Shown piece after piece: positions 18,793-27,386 of a stretch of DNA of 64,000 bases. Position numbers and translations under genes: made by a program. The notes beneath the pieces were generated by a model, which worked only from the letters and a program-made list of their open reading frames with translations, was not told the DNA's origin and ran no database searches. Each line of letters opens with the position of its first letter. The first letter of the stretch is position 1. The stretch is from Paraburkholderia fungorum (lineage in GTDB: Bacteria; Pseudomonadota; Gammaproteobacteria; Burkholderiales; Burkholderiaceae). The stretch spans positions 124,001 through 188,000 of the forward strand of contig NZ_MCAS01000067.1 in the NCBI RefSeq assembly GCF_003610895.1, given 5' to 3'.

Positions 18793-19917
18793 ATGTGCGT
18801 GACTCGCAGCGAACGTGCCCAGCCATCGGCGCAGCTTGCACCGTTGCTGTACGAGCGCGTGGCCGAGCATTACCTGCCTACCGCGCGACCAGCAAGCGTG
18901 AGTGTCAGGGTGGCGGATGCCCCTGAACTCGATTGCAGCTATGTGCTGGGCGAACGGCTGACGATGTCGCGCACCGTCGCGTCTGCCGACGCTGTCATTA
19001 CGCTGACGCACGGCGCGCTGACATGGGCCCTTGCTGAACCATCCGCGTTCGACTGGCGCAACGAGGCTTTTCTGCGGGCTTGCAACGGGTGCTTCCAGGT
19101 GGCTGGCGAGACCCGTTTCGCTTACTACTGGCTGCAACTGCTCAAGCGCCCGGAACCCGCTGCGCGCGCCGCGCTGGCTCGCGCGCGGGCGGTCGCGCCG
19201 GCGGCGCTCGCGACAGTGCCGGCTACCACCAGGTGCGATCGTGCAGCGATGCTAGACGCCGTGCGATGCAGCACGCCGCTGCATCTGCAAGGTGTGCTCG
19301 ATTGGCCGGCGGTGCAATGGGATTGCGTCGAATGGGATGCGCGCTACGGCGACATCGTGCTGCGCGAGGCGGCAGCCGGCGGCGATCCGCTGCGGTTGCG
19401 CGACGTGCTGCCGGTGCCCGCCCGTGCGCGCGATGCCGGGCATGGCGATCAACACCGCGGCGTGCCGCCACCCTATACCGACGGATGTCTGCTGCCTGAC
19501 GAGTTCGCGCCATTGTTTGCGTTGCCCGGTTTGCCCGCTGACGCGTTCAGCGCGGCCCAGCTATGGAGCGGACCGCGGCGCGACAGCGTCGTCACGGGCC
19601 TGCATTGCGATATCGCCAGTTCCTTTCTGGCGCAGGTATATGGCTGCAAGAAGGTGCGGCTGTTCGCGCCGGGACAAAGCGATCTGCTCTATGTTGTCGA
19701 GGCGTTCAATTCGCACCAGCTATGCTGCGTCAATGCCGATAAACCGGACCTGACGCGTTTTCCGCGTTTTGCGCAAGCAACGTATGCTGACCTGATTCTC
19801 GAACCTGGCGATCTTCTGATCGTGCCGACCGGCTGGTATCACTGCACGTGGGCGCTCGACGATGTGCTGTCGGTCAGCCGGTTCATGCGTGACGAGGTGG
19901 CGCAGAGGCTGGCATAG
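18793..19917 (+). CDS. JmjC/cupin-8 family 2-oxoglutarate-type hydroxylase
   Basis: A 374-residue cupin-like protein whose C-terminal half (about 250-370) has the JmjC/FIH-like metal site: His271 and Asp273 in LHCD, and His350 in GWYHCTW. A Lys (KKVRLF) that could hold the cosubstrate lies after the first motif. Family members hydroxylate protein side chains or small molecules with Fe(II) and 2-oxoglutarate. The frame is open back to a TTG at 18685, which would add a 36-residue basic, disordered leader; ATG 18793 is chosen but not certain. The exact PIP box upstream predicts HrpB control, so it may be secreted or part of an HrpB-dependent biosynthetic set. Confidence 0.75.
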   Translation: MCVTRSERAQPSAQLAPLLYERVAEHYLPTARPASVSVRVADAPELDCSYVLGERLTMSRTVASADAVITLTHGALTWALAEPSAFDWRNEAFLRACNGCFQVAGETRFAYYWLQLLKRPEPAARAALARARAVAPAALATVPATTRCDRAAMLDAVRCSTPLHLQGVLDWPAVQWDCVEWDARYGDIVLREAAAGGDPLRLRDVLPVPARARDAGHGDQHRGVPPPYTDGCLLPDEFAPLFALPGLPADAFSAAQLWSGPRRDSVVTGLHCDIASSFLAQVYGCKKVRLFAPGQSDLLYVVEAFNSHQLCCVNADKPDLTRFPRFAQATYADLILEPGDLLIVPTGWYHCTWALDDVLSVSRFMRDEVAQRLA

Positions 19918-19951
19918 CGCGTTCGCGGCAAAGACTCTGGCCGATCCGCAT

Positions 19952-20013
19952 TTCGTTTTTTCGTTCGTCGCTGCGCATGCCGCCCTGCAGTGGTCGATGC
20001 CTCGTTCTAAGGT
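19952..20013 (+). promoter_or_regulatory. One-mismatch hrpII box with -10
   Basis: TTCG (19952-19955), N16, TGCG (19972-19975), then 32 bp to TAAGGT (20008-20013), which fits the TANNNT -10 of HrpB-dependent promoters. One mismatch is in the second half-site. It lies 92 bp before the harpin/NlpC-like gene. Confidence 0.4.
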
Positions 20014-20104
20014 GGGGGACGCCTCAAAGCGTGTCCACCGCATCGGGTGTTCAATCACAAGGCGCGCTGCGAAGCCGCCCGCGCACGCCGCGAAAGGAAT
20101 TGTC

Positions 20105-20926
20105 ATGTCGAATAGCGCAATTTCCGCGTTATCTTTTTCGCCCACGTCGTTCTCGACGTCCTACGACGCCGCTTCGTTTCAGCAGGCACCTGGCGCACAG
20201 GGCGGAGACGATACCGGCTACTGGACTTCGTGGCAAAACAAGATCGACAGTTCCAGTTCGAAATGGGACGCAGCGGGTAGTGCGTCGAATAGCGCTCTGG
20301 ATGACGCATTACAGCAACTGCTGGCCGCGCTGATGGAAGTGATGAGCGAATCGAGCTCGTCCGACGGCGCTTCGGGTGGCACAGGGTACGGAGGCGGAAA
20401 CGGCGGAGGCGGCGGCTTTACGTCCGCCCGCCGCGCGAGCTCGTCTTCGGGCGGCAGCGCGGCGAGCTCGGGCCAGCAGGGCGATACGAACGTGAAGCGC
20501 GCCGGCTCAGGCAACCCGGCGGGCATTGCCGAAGGGCTGCTCAATACGTCGGCAGCCAGCATCATGCAGAACCAGCAAGTGCCGATGGATAAGGGCATTC
20601 CGACCGACGTGTGCTGCGCGAACTTCGCCTCCGCCTGCCTCGTCAAGGCCGGTGAGCTGCCGGATTCGCAACACACGAATAGCGTTGGTACGCTCGCTAG
20701 CGAGCTCAAGGGCGATGGCTGGCACGACGAAAGCAGAAGCCAGGCAAAACCGGGCGACGTGTGTATCGTCGGCGGCGACGAGCATGTCGAGATTGTCGCG
20801 AGCAATGACAACGGCCGCATCACCCTGGTGGGTTCAAACAATACGGATGGTGGTTCCGGTCCACAGGTCGTTTCGTACGACAACTGGACTGGCAATCAGG
20901 ACGACGTTCAGTTCCTGTCGCAGTAA
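20105..20926 (+). CDS. Harpin-like protein with C-terminal NlpC/P60-like domain
   Basis: A 273-residue protein without a Sec signal peptide. Residues 1-135 are Ser/Gly/Gln-rich with a short hydrophobic helix (about 65-82), as in harpins and other hrp-secreted proteins. Residues 155-265 resemble a papain-like NlpC/P60 or CHAP amidase: a Cys pair (170/171) at the start of a helix, a PGDV turn, and His227 in EHVEIV. Such a domain could cut peptidoglycan or a host bond. The ATG follows AAAGGA. An imperfect hrpII box is upstream. No close family is recalled; secretion is inferred. Confidence 0.6.
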   Translation: MSNSAISALSFSPTSFSTSYDAASFQQAPGAQGGDDTGYWTSWQNKIDSSSSKWDAAGSASNSALDDALQQLLAALMEVMSESSSSDGASGGTGYGGGNGGGGGFTSARRASSSSGGSAASSGQQGDTNVKRAGSGNPAGIAEGLLNTSAASIMQNQQVPMDKGIPTDVCCANFASACLVKAGELPDSQHTNSVGTLASELKGDGWHDESRSQAKPGDVCIVGGDEHVEIVASNDNGRITLVGSNNTDGGSGPQVVSYDNWTGNQDDVQFLSQ

Positions 20927-20995
20927 CCGGTTCCGATGCGCCGTCGTTGCGCAATCAATGTAGTTCGGTATCCATAGTTATTTGCGAAATGCAGG

Positions 20996-21057
20996 TTCGT
21001 TTGACCGTCGCTGGCGTCGCCTCGCCGAATATGACGGTTCTATTGCGCTCGTAAAGT
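20996..21057 (+). promoter_or_regulatory. One-mismatch hrpII box with -10 before the cyclase-racemase gene
   Basis: TTCG (20996-20999), N16, GTCG (21016-21019), then 32 bp to TAAAGT (21052-21057). The arrangement matches HrpB-dependent promoters with one mismatch in the second half-site. The start codon is 48 bp further on. Confidence 0.42.
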
Positions 21058-21104
21058 GGCCCCTTGCTGTATCCCCGATATGACGATACGGAAGGTGTCT
21101 CATT

Positions 21105-23330
21105 ATGGATGGAAAAATCACTGGGTCGGGTGGTCCCGATCCCGACCGCAACATCGGCCGGGCGAATGAGCCTTCGGAACCAGCGGCCTCGCCAGAGCCC
21201 ACCGGGCAGCCCAAGGGGCCGTCTGTACTGAAACGCCTTGCAGATTTCGCGCCGGCGAAACAGATCGCGGCAAGGTTTGGCAAAACCGGCGACGCCAAAG
21301 CGCCACTCGCGCCCGCGGATGACACCGAGCAACAGGAAGCACGGGTATCTGCGCGGCTCGACCGTCTGTTGACCGCAAACGATCTGCGCGACGTTTCCCG
21401 ATTTCACGTCGAAGGCGGCGCGCTGGACGCAGCGAAAGCGCTCGAACACGCCGATAGGGTGATGATCCTCACGGGCTTTTCCGTCGACCATACTGATCCT
21501 GCGAATCCCGCCAGTCCAGGCTTGCCGGAGACCGATGGCCCGCCGGGCGCCGCCGCGCTTGCGCATGCACTGTGGGAGCTTGGCAAGGTGGTTACCTTCG
21601 TCACCGACAAGGCCAACGAACCTGTCCTGCGCGCGGCGGTGAAAGCGCTGAATCCGGAGGCAGAGCGATATGCCCGCTTCGACATCATGGACGCATCGCA
21701 TGCGGGCCATGCCGCCTCGAAGCAGGCGGACGCGCTTCTCGACAAGCATCGTCCCGATGCGGTGGTGGCAATCGAATTGCCCAGCCGCAACGAAAATGGC
21801 GATCGCCTCAATATGCGCGGCAAGAACATCAACGGTTTCAACGCGCCGGTCGACCAGTTGCTGATCAACGCGGGAAAGCGCGACGACATCACGACCGTCG
21901 GTGTCGGTGACGGCGGTAACGAAGCCGGCATGGGCGGCCTGGATGGAATACCTAAAGCGCTCGATGGCGCGACGATGGCCGCTGCCGTGCCGGCCGACCA
22001 TCCGGTAACGGCATGGAACTCGAACCTGGGGGCGACGGCGATCGGCGCGGTGATGCTGCAGCGTGCCGGCAAACTCGGTAAGTTGCTCACGGGCGAACAG
22101 CAGGACAACGCGATTCGCGCGACCATCGAAGCCGGTGCGGTGGACGGCGTCACGCGTGGCCGCGAGGTCAATCAACCCACCGCGGACGGGCGGAACTACA
22201 CGGGTGTCGATGGCCACTCGCTCGATGTGCATCGGGGGATGCTCGAACTGCTGCGGACCAATGTTGCGCAACTGCCGCAAGGTGGGATCGTCGCGAAACG
22301 CTCGCCCGACCACGACAAGCCATTCCTTGTCGGCTTGTTCGATTCGGGCAACGGCGGACTGATTGCTGCGCGAAATGTCGCCAAGTTTCTGCAGTATCGC
22401 TCGGCAAGCAAGTCGCGCTTCGTGATCGTGACGGATCATGGCGCGGGTGCGTATGGCGGCAAAAACAGCGAGGAACTCGTCTCGCTGGTCGGCAAGGGCT
22501 TGAAGACCGGCCAGGAGGTCGGTGTGGACGTCATTGCGATGGCGTGCAATACGGCCTGTACCGCGTTTCCAGAGGCGCTGGATGGCGTCTATGTGCCGGT
22601 CATCGATCTGATCGAAACGACGGCGGCCGAGATTCCCCGTCACGGCGGTGAGCGGCCGGCCATGCTGGCGACACAAAAAACCGCCGATTCGCCCGATTAC
22701 CGTACGAAGATCGCGCAATACGCGCGCGCCGGCGACGATCAGTCGAAGCGCAACGTCAGGCTGCGGGACGGCTACGCAATCGGCGCACCGGGCTGGGCGG
22801 AACTGGTGAACGATCTCGACCACCTGAGCGAGGATCCCGAGGTCTCGCGCAGAGTGGACGCGGCCGTCGCGCAGTATGTGGACAAGGTGCCGCGGGATGC
22901 CACGTCGCTATGGCTATGCTGTACCCACTATCCAGCGTTGAAGGAACGGATCGAAAAGCGGCTCGAAGAGCGTGGCATGGGTCACGTGCCGGTGATCGAT
23001 CCTATGGAGTACCAGGCGGATAAGGTCATCCAGTTTCTGGACGAGGAGGCCATTGTCGATCGGCACGACCGGCTCGCCACGTTCTCGCCGGTGGTGCTGA
23101 CCACCAGCACGGAACCCGGAGCGGTCGAGCAGTCCGCGCTGAAGCTTCTGAACCGGGACGACGCACAAGTGGTCCACACGCAGTTCAGCGAGGGTCACAC
23201 GATCGAGTTGGTCTCGCCGTTGCGCGCCGGCCAGAACAGCGCGACCCAGGGGCGTCCGAAGCCGCATCGTCTGCTGCCGAAACGCAAGCCGGAGCAAGGC
23301 GATCATCCTCCTGGGCCGTCATCCACGTAA
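21105..23330 (+). CDS. D-glutamate cyclase-glutamate racemase fusion, T3SS effector candidate
   Basis: A 741-residue two-enzyme protein. Residues 1-80 are Pro/Ser/Ala-rich and disordered. Residues 95-385 match the D-glutamate cyclase C-terminal domain (DUF4392): ETDGPPGA at 142-149, GVGDGGNE at 266-273, and an Asn-Gly-Arg-rich loop between them. Residues 405-690 are an Asp/Glu racemase with DSGNGG at 413-418 and both catalytic cysteines, Cys481 (ACNTA) and Cys606 (CTHYP). Together they could turn L-Glu into D-Glu and then 5-oxo-D-proline. A short basic Pro-rich tail ends the protein. It is followed by a CesT-type chaperone gene, so a T3SS effector role is inferred; a housekeeping role is less likely given the leader. 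Confidence 0.82.
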   Translation: MDGKITGSGGPDPDRNIGRANEPSEPAASPEPTGQPKGPSVLKRLADFAPAKQIAARFGKTGDAKAPLAPADDTEQQEARVSARLDRLLTANDLRDVSRFHVEGGALDAAKALEHADRVMILTGFSVDHTDPANPASPGLPETDGPPGAAALAHALWELGKVVTFVTDKANEPVLRAAVKALNPEAERYARFDIMDASHAGHAASKQADALLDKHRPDAVVAIELPSRNENGDRLNMRGKNINGFNAPVDQLLINAGKRDDITTVGVGDGGNEAGMGGLDGIPKALDGATMAAAVPADHPVTAWNSNLGATAIGAVMLQRAGKLGKLLTGEQQDNAIRATIEAGAVDGVTRGREVNQPTADGRNYTGVDGHSLDVHRGMLELLRTNVAQLPQGGIVAKRSPDHDKPFLVGLFDSGNGGLIAARNVAKFLQYRSASKSRFVIVTDHGAGAYGGKNSEELVSLVGKGLKTGQEVGVDVIAMACNTACTAFPEALDGVYVPVIDLIETTAAEIPRHGGERPAMLATQKTADSPDYRTKIAQYARAGDDQSKRNVRLRDGYAIGAPGWAELVNDLDHLSEDPEVSRRVDAAVAQYVDKVPRDATSLWLCCTHYPALKERIEKRLEERGMGHVPVIDPMEYQADKVIQFLDEEAIVDRHDRLATFSPVVLTTSTEPGAVEQSALKLLNRDDAQVVHTQFSEGHTIELVSPLRAGQNSATQGRPKPHRLLPKRKPEQGDHPPGPSST

Positions 23331-23411
23331 CGTGGCCATCGACTCCATCAAGCGCACCTGGTCCGATTGACGGAGGCGCGCTTTACCCCTTTGTCCGCGA
23401 GCGAAATTCCC

Positions 23412-23807
23412 ATGAATACTTCCGAATACAAGCGCGTTGTCCAGGAACTCTGCAAGGTGGTCGGCTTCGGCTCGCCGAAGACGCTGCTCGACGGTGGCCG
23501 TTTGAAGATCGACGACTATCTCGTGTCGCTGATCTATGACGAGAGCGTCGACTCGAATCTGCTGCAGGTTTATATCGACATGGGTCCGCTTCCCGACAAT
23601 CAGGCCGCCGCCTACAAGACACTTCTCATGATTAATTTCAAGCTGAGCGCCAGCCAGCGCGGCTCGCTTAGCGTTCATCCGCAAACCGGGCATCTGTTTT
23701 ACTCGTTCCGCTACCGGCTCGACCAGCAGGCATCCGGTCAGGCGCTGCTCGATTCGCTGATCCGTTTTGTCGGCGACGTGGGGCTCGAGGCCCTGGCGAC
23801 GGTCTGA
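23412..23807 (+). CDS. CesT-type T3SS chaperone
   Basis: A 131-residue small acidic protein starting with a helix (EYKRVVQELCKVVGF) and followed by alternating strands and a final amphipathic helix, the layout of class I T3SS chaperones of the CesT/Tir family. It starts 81 bp after the cyclase-racemase gene and ends 6 bp before the next gene, so it most probably serves one of these two. Chaperones of this class bind the disordered N-terminus of effectors. Identification is by fold pattern, size and position. Confidence 0.72.
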   Translation: MNTSEYKRVVQELCKVVGFGSPKTLLDGGRLKIDDYLVSLIYDESVDSNLLQVYIDMGPLPDNQAAAYKTLLMINFKLSASQRGSLSVHPQTGHLFYSFRYRLDQQASGQALLDSLIRFVGDVGLEALATV

Positions 23808-23813
23808 ACCGCG

Positions 23814-26111
23814 ATGGTCAAGGTACCTTCCGGGAGCGGCCCCGGCGCGTTCGATGAGCAAGGCGGTGATGCGCGCAAGGAGGCGGCACCGTCCAATCCG
23901 CCTCCCACACCCGCACGTCCGTCGTCCGTGTCAGGCCTGAGCGCGCGATCCCGGGATCAGCCCGATGCGTCGAAGCGCGCGGCGCGTGCGCAGACTGCAG
24001 CCGGTACTGATTCGGCGACACCCGCGACGACACCGGCAATGCGCCGGCGCCGCGCGTTGCCGGCGTTGACTCGCGCGAAGACGAGTCCCGCGGCGGTGCC
24101 CGAAACCTCACAGATGCGAGAAACCGACGCGGAAGACCTCAGCCGCGCGCTTACGTTGATCGCTGCGGCCAATCGCGCCGATGTGAAGCTGTCCGCGAAG
24201 GACATCGCGTATGGGCTGGGATACGAACGCGCGCCCGTGATGGGACGCCGCGTCGACGCGATGAAACACCGTTTGCCGCGTCTGAAGAGTCGTTGCGACC
24301 GGCTTCAGGAGGTGGTCGACCATCTGCATCAACGTGCAACGTGGGAGCGGCAGGAGGGGGAAGACGGGGCGCGTCTTGCCGGATGGTTCGGTTCACAGGG
24401 CGCAGAGACGCGGGCGAGCCTCGACGTGGATCTCACGGACTCAGGCGGCATGCTGGCGATGCAGCCGCTAACGGTGCGTGCACAACCTTCTGGAGATGAG
24501 TTCGACGCGGGGCACATGCTGTCGTGGCCGCCCGAGGTGCTCGCGGCATTGCCACGTGAACAACGCGAGTGGCTCGAAGCGCGGCGCGATTTATGGAACG
24601 CCTTAGGCGTTGAAAGTGGCCCACAGGTGCCGACATTCATCGACGATCATTTCGAGTGTGTCACGTTCAGAACCGACGGCGGCATGCCACACGAGATCGA
24701 ACGGCTCGCCGAATTGAGTCCAGCGGCGAAGCGCACACTAATTAAGCTGCAGCAGCAGGGCGCGACACTGCAGTTTGTGAAATGCAAGCAGACACCGGAC
24801 GGCGTGCTGGAAGCGATTCGCCATGTGGCGACCCATTCGCAGCACAATTTCGTGTCGAACTGGTTGCCGGATCTCGTCAAGGCGGACATCGAGCCGACGG
24901 TGATTCAGGCAGATCGCGATCGCATCAACGAAAACCATCCAAAGCAATGGGCAAAGTCTCTGGCCAAAGTGGATGAGACCAGTTTCCGGGGTCAATTGCT
25001 TGAGCGTCAGTCCGCCGAGGAACTGGCCGACAAGCTGGATTTCACCCGTTCAACCGGTCTGATCCGCACCTTGTCCGGCAGCGCCATGCGCGTGACCGCA
25101 AGCACCGGCGATGCTGTTTCGAAGCGCGAGCTTGCCGCCTTGAACGCAACGCTTGGGTCGATGTTCGGGCGCGAGTACGCCCACCGCCTGTTGACCGCCG
25201 ACGACGCCAACAGCACCTCCGAAGGCGCTCAGGCGATCATCAAGTCGTTGGCCGTGATGGCGCCGACTGTGGAGATTGTTCAGGATGCCTTGCATCTGGG
25301 TGGCGTTGCCAAGTTCATCGCGGCCTCGGGCGACGACGTCATGGCTGAGGCCGCCGAACTCTCGGCGCTGCGCGGTGCGGGCATGACGCCAGCCGAAATG
25401 CGCAAGCGTGTCGCCTTCCTCGCGCCGTTCGCGGCGGCGGCGCTTGCCGCCGCCAGCTCGATCGACGAGGTCGCGCACAAGGTCGGCGAGCGGGTTGGCG
25501 GCGCATTGTTCTCCGTCGGCGCGGTGCTGTTGTCCGCGGTGACCGGCATCATGTCGGTCAAGTATTTTGCCGGCCAGTATCGCCAGCTGGAACAGGACGG
25601 CAAGCTGCCGGGTCATCTGGCGCTTCCGCCCGAATTGCATGGCAGGCTCGACGAGTTGAGTGAGATGGACCTGTCGAAGGATCGCTTGATCACGATCGTC
25701 GACGACGCGTTGGCAAGTTGCGGCGCAGAGACGGCCGAGCGCGAGGCGGTGCTGGCGCGCATGCGCAACCTGGACGCACCGGAGATTGCTGCGGCGTTTC
25801 TCGAACAGAGCAAGCCGGTGGGATGGCGCGAAGCCTGGGGCGCGGGTGCGCGGGAAGCGATGGGCATCAATCCGGCACGTCTTGGCCTGACTATCGGAAC
25901 CTACACCTCACCGCTGATGGGCGCGGCACTCGGGCCGTATTTTCTGCATCAGCCGGTTCTCTACGCGATTGCCGGGTCCTACGAAACCATCGTGGGCGCC
26001 GCGTCGATCTGGGCGTACAAGCGCACCTTCGATGCACGCTGGAACCGGTACGTGGACCGCTACGACGCGTCCGAAGATCAGAATCAGGATGGCCGTTCGA
26101 GCCAGAGCTGA
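23814..26111 (+). CDS. Hrp-associated membrane-active protein (translocator-like or effector)
   Basis: A 765-residue protein I cannot assign to a family. Residues 1-100 are disordered, basic and Pro/Ala-rich. A helical region follows (105-510). Three hydrophobic stretches are found near 530-550, 561-585 and 690-735, and the C-terminus is charged. A large hydrophilic head with hydrophobic segments near the C-terminus resembles HrpF/PopF/NolX translocators, but no diagnostic motif was recognised. It begins 6 bp after the chaperone gene. Its end overlaps the convergent P450 gene by 28 bp. Confidence 0.5.
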   Translation: MVKVPSGSGPGAFDEQGGDARKEAAPSNPPPTPARPSSVSGLSARSRDQPDASKRAARAQTAAGTDSATPATTPAMRRRRALPALTRAKTSPAAVPETSQMRETDAEDLSRALTLIAAANRADVKLSAKDIAYGLGYERAPVMGRRVDAMKHRLPRLKSRCDRLQEVVDHLHQRATWERQEGEDGARLAGWFGSQGAETRASLDVDLTDSGGMLAMQPLTVRAQPSGDEFDAGHMLSWPPEVLAALPREQREWLEARRDLWNALGVESGPQVPTFIDDHFECVTFRTDGGMPHEIERLAELSPAAKRTLIKLQQQGATLQFVKCKQTPDGVLEAIRHVATHSQHNFVSNWLPDLVKADIEPTVIQADRDRINENHPKQWAKSLAKVDETSFRGQLLERQSAEELADKLDFTRSTGLIRTLSGSAMRVTASTGDAVSKRELAALNATLGSMFGREYAHRLLTADDANSTSEGAQAIIKSLAVMAPTVEIVQDALHLGGVAKFIAASGDDVMAEAAELSALRGAGMTPAEMRKRVAFLAPFAAAALAAASSIDEVAHKVGERVGGALFSVGAVLLSAVTGIMSVKYFAGQYRQLEQDGKLPGHLALPPELHGRLDELSEMDLSKDRLITIVDDALASCGAETAEREAVLARMRNLDAPEIAAAFLEQSKPVGWREAWGAGAREAMGINPARLGLTIGTYTSPLMGAALGPYFLHQPVLYAIAGSYETIVGAASIWAYKRTFDARWNRYVDRYDASEDQNQDGRSSQS

Positions 26112-27289
26112 TCGAAACCATGGAACGTGCCGCGCTGCAGGCGCCGTGATTCGACGGCGCTCAGTTGCAAGTTGGGCAGGCGATGCAGCAACGCACGCAG
26201 CAGCGATTCGAGTTGCATCCGCGCGAGCACGACACCCATGCAGCTATGCGGACCCGCACCGAAGGTCATTGAACGGCCCTGAGTGCGTGCTAAGTCGATC
26301 TGATCGGGTGAGCGGAATTCGTTGGGATCGCGATTGGCCGCGCCCAGCAGTAATGCGACCAGTTCGCCGCGACGGATCAGGTGGCCGTCGAACCCGGTAT
26401 CTTGCCAGGCATAGCGAAAGATTGCCTGCACGGCGGGATCGTAGCGGTATAGCTCGCGCACCGCTTGCGGAATCAGCCCCGGGTCGTCGCGCAACGCGCG
26501 CCACGCATGAGGGTGGCGCAATGCGGCGGCGATGCTATTGCCGATCGACAGCAACGTCGTGCCGTAGCCCGCGATGAACAGAAACAGAATGTTGACGAGC
26601 ATCTCGTGGCGCGTGAACTCACCCTCCTGCTCGAGGTGCAGAAACCAGGCGATCGGATGCTCAGGCGCGCGGGTTGGGTCGACCGCGCGGATGAGCGACT
26701 CGATGTGGTCCAGAAAGGTTTGCGTCTGCGCCACCGCATGAGCACGCTGCCCCGTGCTCAACGGGGCGCCGCTGATCAACTGCCATGCGCCCATGGACGC
26801 CTGCAGATAGTTCGCTGCATTCGACACCGGAAAACCGAGCAAATGGCAGATTGTGCGCAGCGGCAAGACGCTTGCGACTTCGGCGACAAGATCGAAACGC
26901 GCGGCACCTTGCAGCGGTTCCAGCAGGCGCGCAATTTCCGCATCGATAAAGTCCTGCAGCCTGGTGAGCGATCTTGGCGAGAAGAGCGGTGCGAGCAGTC
27001 GCCGCAGGCGCTCATGTTCCTCGCCATGCTGGAACACGATCATGCTTGCATAGCCGAGCGGATCGCCGGCGCCCAGATTCATCGTCGGCGGGCGCGCGGA
27101 GAAGTTGCGATCGTCGAGCAGGCGCGTGATCGCCGCGTGCGACGAGAGCAGCCAGACACCGCTCGCATCGCGATGCACGGGGCAATTGGCGCGCAAGTAC
27201 TCGTACACGGGATACGGGTCGTCGAATCCGCTGCCGATGATCGACGGCAGCACGCTGCGCAATTCCAGATCGAGGGTATCCAAAGTCAT
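26084..27289 (-). CDS. Cytochrome P450 monooxygenase
   Basis: A 401-residue soluble bacterial P450. Visible are the I-helix oxygen-activation motif (AGYGTT), the ExxR pair in ELYR, and the heme-Cys loop FGAGPHSCMG. The ATG at 27289 is preferred to a TTG 18 bp upstream. No ferredoxin or reductase gene is adjacent. It lies 97 bp downstream of the harpin-like gene in the same direction with no strong terminator between, so it may share that gene's HrpB-dependent promoter. The substrate is unknown; context suggests hrp-linked small-molecule tailoring. Confidence 0.92.
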   Translation of the reverse strand: MTLDTLDLELRSVLPSIIGSGFDDPYPVYEYLRANCPVHRDASGVWLLSSHAAITRLLDDRNFSARPPTMNLGAGDPLGYASMIVFQHGEEHERLRRLLAPLFSPRSLTRLQDFIDAEIARLLEPLQGAARFDLVAEVASVLPLRTICHLLGFPVSNAANYLQASMGAWQLISGAPLSTGQRAHAVAQTQTFLDHIESLIRAVDPTRAPEHPIAWFLHLEQEGEFTRHEMLVNILFLFIAGYGTTLLSIGNSIAAALRHPHAWRALRDDPGLIPQAVRELYRYDPAVQAIFRYAWQDTGFDGHLIRRGELVALLLGAANRDPNEFRSPDQIDLARTQGRSMTFGAGPHSCMGVVLARMQLESLLRALLHRLPNLQLSAVESRRLQRGTFHGFDQLWLERPS

Positions 27290-27386
27290 GTCCGGCTCAG
27301 TGGGCAAAACTCAAGCGCAATGCGCCGAACAACGCAACGCAGCGCCTGGCTCACTCAGGAGTCAGGCGCCGTGGCTGCGCGAGCGA

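Noticed and set aside
20955-22823. 622-codon open frame antisense to the cyclase-racemase gene
   Set aside because: It lies opposite a protein with clear catalytic motifs; composition is shadow-like.
27290-27386. Terminator between the harpin-like gene and P450
   Set aside because: A CGCCTG/CAGGCG stem exists but has a long loop and no U run, so read-through is likely.
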